NCBI GenBank assembly: GCA_903945325.1
Contig: CAJAVE010000214.1
Location: forward strand, 1 to 64,000
Reading direction: 5' to 3'
Length of the DNA stretch: 64,000 nt
Origin: an uncultured beta proteobacterium
Lineage (GTDB): Bacteria > Pseudomonadota > Gammaproteobacteria > Burkholderiales > Burkholderiaceae_C
The notes beneath the pieces are model-generated. The model searched no databases and was not told the origin of the DNA. It saw nothing but the letters and a program-made list of their open reading frames with translations. The position numbers were made by a program, and so were the translations under genes. Each line of letters begins with the position of its first letter. Positions within the stretch are counted from its first letter, which is position 1. Positions 42,758 to 52,931 of this stretch are shown here, piece after piece.

Positions 42758-43324
42758 CTACCTTCTTGGCGCGCTCAGCAGGGCGTCGATTTCCAGTTGC
42801 ATGGCCTTGGCCAGCTTGGCATAGAGGCGCAGCTTGCGGGCGTTGTCGCGCAGGCGCTCCGCCAGCCGCGCGGCAATGGCCAGCAAAAGCTTTGAGCCAA
42901 TGCGGGGCTCCGCATTGATCAAGCCCTCGAATGATTCGCGCGTCAGAATGGCGCACAGCGAATCGGAACTGGTGGTGCAGGAGGCTGATCGCGGTTCGCG
43001 GTCCACCAAGCCCACTTCCCCTATCAGGCTGCCCGGACCAAGGACTCCGATGGTGAGAGGTTCAGTACGGCTGACGGTAACACTCTCCACCACCACCTCG
43101 CCTTCCAGCAACAAAGCCATAAAGCCCTCGTCAGCCGCATCGCCTTCGCGTATGAATGTGGTGTTGGCGGGAATGAACTGCGGACTCATGTAGCCCACAA
43201 CCACGCGCGCTTCGTCCATGGTCAGATGCATCAGCGCACTGGGCGCGGTCAATAACTCGGCCGCACGCTCAAACGCCCAAACGCGTTCGTCCGACGGTTT
43301 CTCTTCTTCTGGGGACATGACCAT
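42758..43324 (-). CDS. Stand-alone cyclic-nucleotide-binding-domain protein (Crp/Fnr-like effector domain without obvious HTH)
   Basis: FIREGDAADEGFMALLLEGEVVVESV...GPGSLIGEVGLVDREPRSASCTTSSDS; ends in helical segment, no HTH. Confidence 0.8.
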   Translation of the reverse strand: MVMSPEEEKPSDERVWAFERAAELLTAPSALMHLTMDEARVVVGYMSPQFIPANTTFIREGDAADEGFMALLLEGEVVVESVTVSRTEPLTIGVLGPGSLIGEVGLVDREPRSASCTTSSDSLCAILTRESFEGLINAEPRIGSKLLLAIAARLAERLRDNARKLRLYAKLAKAMQLEIDALLSAPRR

Positions 43325-43430
43325 GGTGCGCGACTCCAAACCCTGCAGGTGACAACTGCTTCACGGGATGAAAACCAATGGTAAACCACACCGCGCGATT
43401 GCCACTCGGGTTCTCCCTTAAAATCCGGGT

Positions 43431-43521
43431 ATCCAAGGAGCGTTGCAGCGGTCACACAGTGGTCCCGTCAGGCTTGGATGTCCCAACGACGCTCACCTGC
43501 CCGTGTTTTTTTACAGGTGAG
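43431..43521 (+). promoter_or_regulatory. SAH riboswitch, second copy, with SD-sequestering platform
   Basis: ATCCAAGGAGCGTTGCAGCG...GTCAGGCTTGGAT...AACGACGCTCACC; P1 ATCCAAG/CTTGGAT; pseudoknot GAGCGT/ACGCTC; anti-SD CTCACCTG with CAGGTGAG SD. Confidence 0.9.
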
Positions 43522-43525
43522 ATGC

Positions 43526-46330
43526 ATGTCTTCCAACCCCGCTATGTCTGTTGCGCCCATGATGCTGTCCGGTCTGGAGCCGGTCACCATCGATGGTAAT
43601 TCCCTGTTCGTCAACATCGGCGAGCGTACCAATGTGACGGGCTCCAAGGCCTTCGCCCGCATGATCCTGAGCGGCGACTTCGAGCAGGCCCTGGCCGTAG
43701 CACGTCAGCAGGTGGAAAACGGCGCCCAGGTCATCGACATCAACATGGACGAGGCCATGCTGGACAGCCAGGCTGCCATGGTGCGTTTTCTCAATTTGAT
43801 AGCGTCCGAGCCCGATATTTCGCGGGTTCCAGTCATGATCGACTCCAGCAAATGGAGCGTCATCGAGGCCGGTCTGCGCTGCGTGCAGGGCAAGGGTATC
43901 GTCAACTCCATCAGCATGAAGGAGGGCGAGGACGCCTTTCGCCAGCAGGCCAAGCTGGTGCGCCGCTACGGTGCCGCCGCCGTGGTGATGGCCTTTGACG
44001 AAAAAGGCCAGGCCGACACCTACCAGCGCAAGATCGAGATTTGCGAGCGCGCCTACCGCATCCTGGTCGACGAGGTGGGTTTTCCGCCCGAAGACATCAT
44101 CTTCGACCCCAATATCTTCGCTATTGCCACCGGCATCGAAGAACACAACAACTACGCGGTGGACTTCATTGAGGCCACCCGCTGGATCAAGCAGAACCTG
44201 CCGGGCGCCAAGGTCAGCGGCGGCGTGTCGAATGTGAGCTTTTCCTTCCGCGGCAACGACCCGGTGCGCGAAGCCATCCACACTGTGTTCCTGTACCACG
44301 CGATTGCCGCAGGCATGGACATGGGCATCGTCAACGCCGGCATGGTGGGCGTCTACGACGACCTGGAGCCGGTGCTGCGCGAGCGAGTAGAAGATGTGGT
44401 GCTGAACCGCCGGGATGACGCGGGTGAACGCCTGGTCGAAGTCGCAGAGACCGCCAAAAGCGGCGCCAAGGACGAGAGCAAAAAACTGGAATGGCGCGGC
44501 ACGCCCGATGTCCCAGTCTCTGTAGGCCAGCGCCTGAGTCACGCCATGGTGCATGGCATCACCGACTTCATCACCGAAGACACGGAAGAGGCCTACCGTG
44601 CCATCCTGGCTACTGGCGGACGCCCGCTGCATGTGATTGAAGGCCCTTTGATGGATGGCATGAACATCGTGGGCGACCTGTTTGGTCAGGGCAAGATGTT
44701 CCTGCCGCAGGTGGTCAAAAGCGCGCGGGTGATGAAGCAAGCCGTGGCGCACCTGATTCCCTACATTGAAGAAGAAAAGCGCCTGGACGAAGCGGCGGGT
44801 CGCGATGTCAAGAGCAAGGGAAAGATCGTCATTGCCACGGTCAAGGGAGACGTGCACGACATTGGCAAGAACATCGTCACCGTGGTTCTGCAGTGCAACA
44901 ACTTTGACGTGGTCAATATGGGCGTGATGGTGCCGGCCCATGAGGTTCTGGCCCGTGCCAAGGCCGAGGGGGCCGACATCATTGGTCTGTCGGGCCTGAT
45001 CACGCCCAGCCTGGAAGAGATGCAGTATGTGGCGGGTGAAATGCAGAAGGACGACTATTTCCGCATGAAGAAAATCCCACTGCTGATTGGCGGCGCCACC
45101 ACCAGTCGCGTGCACACCGCCGTGCGCATTGCGCCGCACTACGAAGGCCCAGTGGCCTACGTGCCCGACGCCTCCCGCAGCGTGGGCGTGGCGCAGAGCC
45201 TGCTGGGTGACGGTGCAGCGCAGTTCATTGACGAACTGAACAAAGACTACGACAAGGTGCGCCACCAGCACGCCAACAAGAAGCAGACGCCGCTGTGGAG
45301 CCTGGAACGGGCCCGCGCCAACAGGACCGTGGTGGACTGGAGCACCTACCAGCCGACAGTGCCGAAGTTCATTGGCCGACGGGTATTCAAGAATTTCGAC
45401 CTGGGCGAGCTGGCCCAGTACATCGACTGGGGACCCTTCTTCCAGACCTGGGATCTGGCGGGCCCCTTCCCTGCCATCCTGGATGACGCCGTGGTGGGTG
45501 CCGAGGCCAGAAAAGTCTACGCCGACGGCCAGGCCATGCTGAAGAAAATCGTGGATGGCCGCTGGCTCACCGCCAACGCGGTCGTGGCCCTGTACCCGGC
45601 CAACAACGTGGACGGCGACGACATCGCTTTCTACTTCGATGAGACCCGCAGCCAGCGCGCCATGACATGGTGCGGACTGCGCCAGCAGACCGAAAAGCAA
45701 ATAGTCGATGGCAAGCAGATGCCCAGCCGCTGCCTGGCCGATTTCGTGGCCCCAGGATCCGCTATTCATTCAGGAGCTGCTTACGCAAGCTCCACGGGGG
45801 CTGCAGGCCAAATAGGCACTAAAATAGCCGACTATGCGGGCCTGTTTGCCGTGACTGCCGGTATTGGCACCGACAAGCGCGCACAGGCCTTTGAGGCCGC
45901 CCACGACGACTACTCGTCCATCCTGCTCAAGTCCCTGGCCGACCGCCTGGCCGAAGCGTTTGCCGAATGCCTTCATAAAAAGGTGCGCACCGATCTGTGG
46001 GGCTACGCGGCGCAGGAGACGTTGGGCACTGACGCCCTGATTGCCGAGAAGTACCAGGGCATCCGCCCGGCCCCTGGCTACCCCGCTTGCCCTGACCACA
46101 GCGCCAAGCAGGACATGTTTGCCCTGTTGCAGTGCGAAGAGATTGGCATGGGCCTGACGGAGAGCCTGGCCATGACACCCGCCGCCAGCGTTTGCGGCTT
46201 CTACATCGCCCACCCGGACAGTACCTACTTCAGCGTGGGCAAGATTGGGGATGACCAGGTGCAGGACCTGGCGCGACGGCGCAATATGGACCGCGGTGCA
46301 CTGCAAAGGTTGTTGGCACCAAACCTCTAA
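43526..46330 (+). CDS. metH: Methionine synthase, folate/B12/activation C-terminal part (split MetH)
   Basis: [17 protein letters not shown] pterin domain; [14 protein letters not shown]12 box; activation domain [13 protein letters not shown]. Confidence 0.95.
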   Translation: MSSNPAMSVAPMMLSGLEPVTIDGNSLFVNIGERTNVTGSKAFARMILSGDFEQALAVARQQVENGAQVIDINMDEAMLDSQAAMVRFLNLIASEPDISRVPVMIDSSKWSVIEAGLRCVQGKGIVNSISMKEGEDAFRQQAKLVRRYGAAAVVMAFDEKGQADTYQRKIEICERAYRILVDEVGFPPEDIIFDPNIFAIATGIEEHNNYAVDFIEATRWIKQNLPGAKVSGGVSNVSFSFRGNDPVREAIHTVFLYHAIAAGMDMGIVNAGMVGVYDDLEPVLRERVEDVVLNRRDDAGERLVEVAETAKSGAKDESKKLEWRGTPDVPVSVGQRLSHAMVHGITDFITEDTEEAYRAILATGGRPLHVIEGPLMDGMNIVGDLFGQGKMFLPQVVKSARVMKQAVAHLIPYIEEEKRLDEAAGRDVKSKGKIVIATVKGDVHDIGKNIVTVVLQCNNFDVVNMGVMVPAHEVLARAKAEGADIIGLSGLITPSLEEMQYVAGEMQKDDYFRMKKIPLLIGGATTSRVHTAVRIAPHYEGPVAYVPDASRSVGVAQSLLGDGAAQFIDELNKDYDKVRHQHANKKQTPLWSLERARANRTVVDWSTYQPTVPKFIGRRVFKNFDLGELAQYIDWGPFFQTWDLAGPFPAILDDAVVGAEARKVYADGQAMLKKIVDGRWLTANAVVALYPANNVDGDDIAFYFDETRSQRAMTWCGLRQQTEKQIVDGKQMPSRCLADFVAPGSAIHSGAAYASSTGAAGQIGTKIADYAGLFAVTAGIGTDKRAQAFEAAHDDYSSILLKSLADRLAEAFAECLHKKVRTDLWGYAAQETLGTDALIAEKYQGIRPAPGYPACPDHSAKQDMFALLQCEEIGMGLTESLAMTPAASVCGFYIAHPDSTYFSVGKIGDDQVQDLARRRNMDRGALQRLLAPNL
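45760..45827 (+). repeat. Dispersed repeat, copy F (in-frame inside metH)
   Basis: ccgctattcattcaggagctgcttacgcaagctccacgggggctgcaggccaaataggcac. Confidence 0.8.
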
Positions 46331-46412
46331 TCGCCCACATTGCACTGGGCGGGCCAGCCTGATCAGCGGCATCAAGGTGAACCATGCCAGAATCGCCGCC
46401 AGAGGAGTTTCG

Positions 46413-47810
46413 ATGTCATCCCTGTATCTAGACCACTTTGGCCTGACCAAACCGCCGTTTCAAATAACGCCGGATTTGGGATTCTTTTTTTCCGGCGGAC
46501 GCCGGGGTGACATCCTGTCTGCCTTGTTGCATGTCGCGCAGCATGAAGAAGGCATCATGACGTTGGTCGCTGAGGTCGGAAGCGGCAAAACCTTGTTGGC
46601 CCGGCTCATGATCAGCCGCTTGCCCAGCACGATTTGCACGATTTACCTGGCCAACCCGAGCTTTAGCCGCGACGAAATACTGGGCGCCATTGGACGCGAC
46701 CTGGGTCTGACTGATCTGCCCGTTTCGACCGAAGCACGCCTGGCTGCGTTACATAACGAGCTATTGCGCCGCCATGCTGCCGGGCAACGCGTGTTGCTGG
46801 TGATAGACGAGGCGCACGCCATGCCGCCCGAATCGCTGGAGGAGGTCAGGTTGTTGTCCAACCTGGAGACAGAACAACACAAACTTCTCAATATCATGCT
46901 GTTCGGGCAACCCGAGCTGGACGAAACCTTGGCCGACCGCAGGATGCGCCAAGTCCGCGACCGTGTGGTCCACCGTTTCCAGTTGACGGCATTGCCAGCG
47001 GACGAGGCTTCGGCCTATGTCGATCACCGTTTGCGAGCTGCCGGTTGGGTCGGCGGGGCGTTGTTTGCCCCGGCCGCCATGGCCTTGCTCATCAAGGCCT
47101 CAGGAGGGAGGGCGCGGCGAATCAACCTCTTGGCGGACAAAGCCTTGCTCGGTACGTATGCCACTGGCAAGTCCTCGGTGCAAGTCGAACAAGTGCGAAG
47201 CGCCATTGCGGAGTTGCACGATGACATCTCATCGCCACCGCTCTGGCAACATCCGATGCGGCAACGGGTTGTCTGGGGACTGGCCTGCGCGTTGATCTTG
47301 GGCACAGCAGTTTTTTTCTGGATGCGCATGGAGGCTCCAAAATCAGCGATCCAGGTGCCAGCCGCGACTCTTATTCCACCCACGCCCACGCCCGTCGCAC
47401 CTGCGGTGTCCGCTGCGCCAAGAATTTCAGCCGATGCCTCAGCGCGGGCCGCCGCCGTAGCATCACAGGTAACAGCTCCATGGATGGCGGTATTGGAGCC
47501 ATATGTGGAGCGCACCAAAGTGCAACTGCAGGGCGCTGAATTGCAGGGCTATACCATTCAAATCGCTGCGTTACCCCGCGAATCCACCGTGGCAACCTAC
47601 CTCCATTCGGTGGGCCAAAACGTCGATCCCGCCCAAATATATGCCCAACTTAGTCACTACAATGGGAAAGATTTTGTTGCCGTGTTCATCGGTAACTATC
47701 CCAGTATTGTTAAAGCCAACGCGGCGTTGATCGGTTTGCCTGCAGCATTGAAAGCGAACAAGCCAATCGTGAGGACGTGGATCAAAATACGACAGGATCA
47801 ACTATCTTGA
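46413..47810 (+). CDS. mshM: ExeA/GspA/MshM-like AAA ATPase
   Basis: LYLDHFGLTKPPFQITPDLGFFFSGGRRGDILSALLHV; GSGKTLLARL; C-terminal TM and SPOR-like region. Confidence 0.8.
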   Translation: MSSLYLDHFGLTKPPFQITPDLGFFFSGGRRGDILSALLHVAQHEEGIMTLVAEVGSGKTLLARLMISRLPSTICTIYLANPSFSRDEILGAIGRDLGLTDLPVSTEARLAALHNELLRRHAAGQRVLLVIDEAHAMPPESLEEVRLLSNLETEQHKLLNIMLFGQPELDETLADRRMRQVRDRVVHRFQLTALPADEASAYVDHRLRAAGWVGGALFAPAAMALLIKASGGRARRINLLADKALLGTYATGKSSVQVEQVRSAIAELHDDISSPPLWQHPMRQRVVWGLACALILGTAVFFWMRMEAPKSAIQVPAATLIPPTPTPVAPAVSAAPRISADASARAAAVASQVTAPWMAVLEPYVERTKVQLQGAELQGYTIQIAALPRESTVATYLHSVGQNVDPAQIYAQLSHYNGKDFVAVFIGNYPSIVKANAALIGLPAALKANKPIVRTWIKIRQDQLS

Positions 47811-49687
47811 ACAGCTGCGCAGTTCCATCCAATCGGTCGTCGGCCGATTTGAATCCGTTGCTTCGCGCGCTGAGTTTAGGGTTTGCGGCTTTGACCGTTG
47901 CCTGTGCCGCTCCCCCCGCGCCGCCCGTCTCCAATGCGCATTTGCAGCCGCCATCTGCCTTGCCGTCTGGCGCGCCTGAGTTTGCCACTGCCCCGCCACT
48001 GCCGCCGCCACCCCGCGTGGCGCCCAAGCAAGAGGTCTACAGCGTGGTCATGCAAAACGTCAACGTGCAAGACCTGTTATTTGCCCTGGCACGGGATGCG
48101 CGAATCAATGTGGACATCCACCCCAGCATTGCCGGAACCGTCACCATGAATGTGAGGGACCAAACTTTGCCCGAGATACTGGAGCGGGTCGCGCGCCAGG
48201 TGGATTTGCGCTACGAGATGCTGGGCAATAATTTGTCTATCCTGCCGGATCTGCCTTACCTGAAGAACTACCGCGTTGATTATCCGAACATCCAGCGCAA
48301 TTCGGCCATCTCTATCAGCACTTCTACCAATGTTGCCAGCACAGGCGCAGCCCCCGGCCAATCGGGCAGTGGAAGTGGTAGCAATGCCTCCACGTCGGAG
48401 ATCACCAGTAAGTCCAATAACAATTTTTGGGACACACTGGTCAACAACATCAAGGATATGCTGCGCGAAACCGACAAGGTTTTGCCCGCCAGTGTGGCCA
48501 ATACTGCCCAGGCGCCAGGGCAAGGGCCTCCTGCTGGCTTGGCTGCGCTGGCTGGCGCTTCGTTGGCAACCGCTGCACCTGCTGCTGCCGCAACCAATGG
48601 AGCCGCTCCGAATACCGCTAACGCCAATGCCACCCTCGGAGCAGGTCGAGCGGTGTTTCGCGAGGCTGCCTCGGTGATGGCGAATGCAGAGGCCGGCTAC
48701 ATCAGCGTGCGTGCCACGCAAACCCAGCACGAGAAGGTGCGTGACTTTGTGGACCGGGTCATGCGTTCTGCGCGCCGTCAAGTGTTGATTGAGGCGACTA
48801 TTGTCGAAGTGGATCTGTCCAATCGGTATCAGCAGGGCATTGACTGGTCGCTCATCAAGCCGGGCGGTAACGTTTACAACTCTTCGCTCTTGATCAGCCC
48901 GTCGGGCCCTTCCGCCGGGTTTCAAACAGGTGGTTTGGTCAGTTCGCTGACATCGCTCACCTTGAATGGCCCCAGCATCTTCAAAGGCTATGACCTGACC
49001 GGCATACTGAATATGCTGGAATCGTTTGGAACCTTGCGAGTGCTTTCCAGCCCCAAGATTTCCGTGCTGAACAACCAGAGCAGCGTGCTCAAGGTGGTGG
49101 ACAACAAGGTCTATTTCACCGTATCGGTCACTGCGGGAACCGCTGCAACGGCAACTGCTCCTGCTACCCCAGCGACCTACAACACCACCATCAACACGGT
49201 GCCGATCGGGCTATTGATGTCTGTGACTCCACAGATCAGCGAGTCCAACGAAGTGATTTTGAATCTGCGTCCAACCATCAGCCGCATTACAGGTTATGCC
49301 AACGATCCAAGCCCAACTCTGGCGCAGTACGGTGTTGGTAACCGCATTCCTGAAGTCCAGACCCGTGAGATGGAGTCTGTTTTGCGAGTCCAGTCGGGAG
49401 GCATTGCGATCCTGGGTGGCTTGATGCAAGACTCGCGCAACAACAACTCGGACGAAGTTCCTATTTTGAACCGTCTGCCGGGACTGGGCAATTTATTCAA
49501 ATACCGTGACGAAGCCAGCAAGAAGACCGAACTGGTGATCTTTTTACGCCCCACGGTGCTGCAAGACGCCAGTTTGAATGGGGACTTCAAGGGTTATCGA
49601 AATGTGATGCAGGAGGCCCGCGACGCCATGGACCTGCCGTCACAGCCCACCCGGCCTGAATTTCAGTTTCAGACGTCCCAGCCATGA
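47777..49687 (+). CDS. mshL: Type IV pilus/MSHA secretin MshL-like lipoprotein
   Basis: Lipobox LTVACAAPP; secretin domain VLSSPKISVLNNQSSVLKVVDNKVYFTV...LGGLMQDSRNN; start possibly TTG 47807. Confidence 0.88.
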   Translation: MDQNTTGSTILNSCAVPSNRSSADLNPLLRALSLGFAALTVACAAPPAPPVSNAHLQPPSALPSGAPEFATAPPLPPPPRVAPKQEVYSVVMQNVNVQDLLFALARDARINVDIHPSIAGTVTMNVRDQTLPEILERVARQVDLRYEMLGNNLSILPDLPYLKNYRVDYPNIQRNSAISISTSTNVASTGAAPGQSGSGSGSNASTSEITSKSNNNFWDTLVNNIKDMLRETDKVLPASVANTAQAPGQGPPAGLAALAGASLATAAPAAAATNGAAPNTANANATLGAGRAVFREAASVMANAEAGYISVRATQTQHEKVRDFVDRVMRSARRQVLIEATIVEVDLSNRYQQGIDWSLIKPGGNVYNSSLLISPSGPSAGFQTGGLVSSLTSLTLNGPSIFKGYDLTGILNMLESFGTLRVLSSPKISVLNNQSSVLKVVDNKVYFTVSVTAGTAATATAPATPATYNTTINTVPIGLLMSVTPQISESNEVILNLRPTISRITGYANDPSPTLAQYGVGNRIPEVQTREMESVLRVQSGGIAILGGLMQDSRNNNSDEVPILNRLPGLGNLFKYRDEASKKTELVIFLRPTVLQDASLNGDFKGYRNVMQEARDAMDLPSQPTRPEFQFQTSQP

Positions 49688-51213
49688 GTCTCCTGCTTGA
49701 TGCTTTGCACAGGGCTAGCAAGGACAAGGAAAGAGCAGCCCTTGCCGCTGCTGTGGCTTCGACGAAAACTCCAGCGGACGAAGGTAAGGCTCAGTTGGCA
49801 CAGCCACTTGAATTGTCGACCGACTTCCCCACGCTGGTATCAGCCAAAGAAATGCCGCCGCCCATGGAGCCCAAACCGACTCCACTCCCGACAGGGTCTC
49901 AGCCTGTTGCGCTGGAGCTCGAAATGCTGCCGCAGACCATGGTTGCAATGCAACCCGAAAGCGACAGCTTGGTGCTGGAGACATCCCGGGTTGAATCCAT
50001 TGGCACTTCGGCCCCTATTGCATCCCCCATAGCAGGGGCTATGCCCCCACAAGGGGTGGTGCTAACGAACCCTATTTCAGACACAGGGAGTGTGAGTGGA
50101 GCCAGTCCTTCATTTGCGAAAGCCCCGAAGATATCAGCCCCTGCCGCCCAAGCGGCTGCCAGCGCAATTCAAGGCGCCTATGATCCGCCCCCACCTGCCA
50201 AGCGACCTGGAAAGCGTGTATTGGCGTTGGGTGGCGTTGCGGCATGCCTGGCTGTGGGATTGGGCTCCCTTCTGATGGGCTTGTGGGGTGATCCGGAGCA
50301 ACTGTTTGGGCTTGCTGGCGGGTCATCCATCACAGCGGCGCAGACCCCCTTGCCTGCTCGGGAGCCGGAGCCAGCAGCCTCTTCGCCAATGGTTCCCCCT
50401 GTTTCGCCCAGCACCTCGGCTGCGGCGGCGGCTACGCCTGCCGCCAGTGCAGCCAGTTCCGTATTGCCCATAGTGCCTGCAACTTCACCTGCAGTTGCGG
50501 GTAGTGCACCCCTTGCGATGGCAGCGGTTGACAAGCCATCGGCTCCGTTACCCAAAGAAGTTACTATGCGGGCATCGCCAGTTGCCCCCGTGTTTACCGC
50601 ACGAGTCACCAGCCAAGGGGCGTTGGAGGAAGCTTACACTGCATTGCTGGAAGGCAGGCTCGATGACGCAACGCGGGTGTATGGCGTCGTACTTGATGCC
50701 AATCCGTTGGAGCGCGACGCGCTCCTGGGCATGGCGTATATCTCGCATACCAAGGGGCGCCGGGAAGAGGCCCAAGCCTACTATGCCAAAGTGCTGCGTC
50801 TGGAGCCCCACAACGCTGTTGCCAACGCGGGCATGCTGGCCTTGGGGTCCGGTGTCAACGGCGTTGGCAACGCTGAGCGGGCCAAAGAACTTGCCGCGCG
50901 TCAACCCGACTCAGCCGCATTGCAGGCTTTGGCGGCCAGCGCGCTGGTACAGGACGGGTTGTTGGCGGAGGCTGCGCTGGCGTTTTCTCGTGCGCAAGAG
51001 CTGGAGCCGACGAACCCCTGGCACAGCTACAACCTGGCGGTCGCTCTTGATAAGTTGGGCAACTCTGCGCAGGCGCTGGAACAGTACCAAAAAGCGTTGA
51101 ATAACCAGGGTCGTTCCCCTTCGCCTCTGCGTCCGCAGCAAGTGGAGTCTGCGCGTGTGCGTGCTTCCCAATTGCGGCAATCCATGGCGACATCCCCCGG
51201 AGCACAAAAATGA
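49684..51213 (+). CDS. MshN-like TPR membrane protein
   Basis: Single TM, Ala/Pro linker, C-terminal TPRs (ALLGMAYISHTKGRREEAQAYYAKVLRLEP); ATGA overlaps both sides. Confidence 0.7.
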   Translation: MSLLLDALHRASKDKERAALAAAVASTKTPADEGKAQLAQPLELSTDFPTLVSAKEMPPPMEPKPTPLPTGSQPVALELEMLPQTMVAMQPESDSLVLETSRVESIGTSAPIASPIAGAMPPQGVVLTNPISDTGSVSGASPSFAKAPKISAPAAQAAASAIQGAYDPPPPAKRPGKRVLALGGVAACLAVGLGSLLMGLWGDPEQLFGLAGGSSITAAQTPLPAREPEPAASSPMVPPVSPSTSAAAAATPAASAASSVLPIVPATSPAVAGSAPLAMAAVDKPSAPLPKEVTMRASPVAPVFTARVTSQGALEEAYTALLEGRLDDATRVYGVVLDANPLERDALLGMAYISHTKGRREEAQAYYAKVLRLEPHNAVANAGMLALGSGVNGVGNAERAKELAARQPDSAALQALAASALVQDGLLAEAALAFSRAQELEPTNPWHSYNLAVALDKLGNSAQALEQYQKALNNQGRSPSPLRPQQVESARVRASQLRQSMATSPGAQK

Positions 51214-52931
51214 CGACGTCTCAGGCAGTCGCCGCGACCGCACCTCCGGTTCGACTGGGGGACCGTCTCATTCAGCTGGGGTTGATTACACAAGACCAGT
51301 TGCGCATTGCACTGATGGAGCAAAAGAGCTCCGGCAAGCCGATTGGCGAAGCCTTGTTAAGCCTGGGGTTCACCACTGAGGAGGCCATGCGAGGGGCATT
51401 GGCAGACAGCCTCGGTGAGACTGCCATTAGCCTCAAGGGCTTGGTTGCCAACGCCGAAGCACTGGCACTGATTCCTAAACCGGTGGCCAAGCGGCATATG
51501 CTGTTCCCGGTCAGTTTGGATAAAAGAACCAATGTGCTGGTTATTGCAGGGGCCAATCCCAATGACATCGTCGCCGTAGACCAGATCACCGCGCTGCTAG
51601 CCGGTGGGCCACGTATCCAGTGGAGGTTAGCCAGCAGTGCAGAAATACTGACGGCCATTGAGCAGTTCTATGGACATGAGTTGTCCATAGACGGTATCTT
51701 GCACGAGTTGGAGACCGGCACGGTCGACATGGTCGGGCTCATGCAGGAGACCGAAGGGTACAGCCACCCGGTGGTACGACTGGTGGACTCTATGCTGGCC
51801 GACGCTACGCTACGCGGCGCTTCCGACATTCACTTTGAACCCGAGCCCCAGTTTTTGCGTATTCGTTACCGCATTGACGGGGTATTACGCCAAGTGCGCG
51901 CCTTACATATGCGCTATTGGTCAGCCATGGTGGTGCGACTCAAAGTCATGGCAGGGATGAACATTGCCGAGACCCGGGCCCCTCAAGACGGACGCATCTC
52001 CTTGTCCATTTCCGGACGCCAGGTGGACTTCCGTTCGGCCGTTCAACCCACCATTCATGGTGAGAACTTTGTGTTGCGTATTCTGGACAGAAAGCGGGGC
52101 ATTGTTCCGCTTGACGGCTTGGGGCTTTCTGACGACCAGTTCAACACGATGCAGCTGATGCTGTCGCGTCCGGAAGGCATCATGCTGGTGACGGGCCCAA
52201 CGGGCTCCGGCAAAACGACCACGCTGTATTCCATCCTGGGTCACCTCAACAAAGAGGGTGTCAACATCATGACGCTGGAAGACCCGGTGGAATACCCGAT
52301 GCCGGTGATCCGCCAGACTTCCATCTCAGACTCGGTCAAGATGGACTTTGCCGAGGGTATTCGCTCCATGATGCGGCAAGATCCCGATATCATTTTGGTC
52401 GGCGAAGTACGCGATCACGAGACCGCAGAAATGGCATTCCGGGCGGCCATGACGGGCCACCAGGTGTTTTCCACCTTGCACACCAACTCAGCGATCCGCT
52501 CCATTCCGCGTTTGGTAGACCTGGGTATCAAACCCGAGGTTTTGGCAGGTAATGTGATTGGCATCGTGGCCCAGCGCCTGCTGCGCACACTGTGCAAAGC
52601 CTGCAAGGCGCCCCATGATCCCAGCCCGATTGAATTGCAGCTATTGGGCTTGAAACCGGACGAGCCGCATTCCGTGTACCGCCCGGTGGGATGTCCGGCA
52701 TGTGAGCATTTGGGCTATCGGGGTCGTATTTCCATTCTGGAGTTACTCAAGTTCGACGGCGCCCTTGATGAGCTGATCACCCAGAGGGCCAGCCTCAAAG
52801 TGATGTTGGATTACGTGCGCCAGCAAGGTTTTGTGACAATGGCCGAAGACGGACTGCGCCGAGTCAAGGAGGGGCATACCACCGTCGAAGAGGTCGGGCG
52901 CGTGGTGGACCTTACCGAGCTGATTCACTGA
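51210..52931 (+). CDS. mshE: GspE/PilB/MshE-type assembly ATPase
   Basis: GPTGSGKTTTLYSIL; RSMMRQDPDIILVGEVRDHETAEMAFRAAMTGHQVFSTLHTN; C-terminal CPACEHLGYRGR. Confidence 0.95.
   Translation: MTTSQAVAATAPPVRLGDRLIQLGLITQDQLRIALMEQKSSGKPIGEALLSLGFTTEEAMRGALADSLGETAISLKGLVANAEALALIPKPVAKRHMLFPVSLDKRTNVLVIAGANPNDIVAVDQITALLAGGPRIQWRLASSAEILTAIEQFYGHELSIDGILHELETGTVDMVGLMQETEGYSHPVVRLVDSMLADATLRGASDIHFEPEPQFLRIRYRIDGVLRQVRALHMRYWSAMVVRLKVMAGMNIAETRAPQDGRISLSISGRQVDFRSAVQPTIHGENFVLRILDRKRGIVPLDGLGLSDDQFNTMQLMLSRPEGIMLVTGPTGSGKTTTLYSILGHLNKEGVNIMTLEDPVEYPMPVIRQTSISDSVKMDFAEGIRSMMRQDPDIILVGEVRDHETAEMAFRAAMTGHQVFSTLHTNSAIRSIPRLVDLGIKPEVLAGNVIGIVAQRLLRTLCKACKAPHDPSPIELQLLGLKPDEPHSVYRPVGCPACEHLGYRGRISILELLKFDGALDELITQRASLKVMLDYVRQQGFVTMAEDGLRRVKEGHTTVEEVGRVVDLTELIH

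Noticed and set aside
43511-45769. 752-aa minus-strand ORF opposite metH
   Set aside because: Codon-bias shadow of metH; His/Val/Gln-rich composition typical of antisense translation.
41638-46330. Frameshift or pseudogene interpretation of split metH
   Set aside because: Both parts have intact domain boundaries, their own SAH leader, SD and start codon, so a functional split is more likely.
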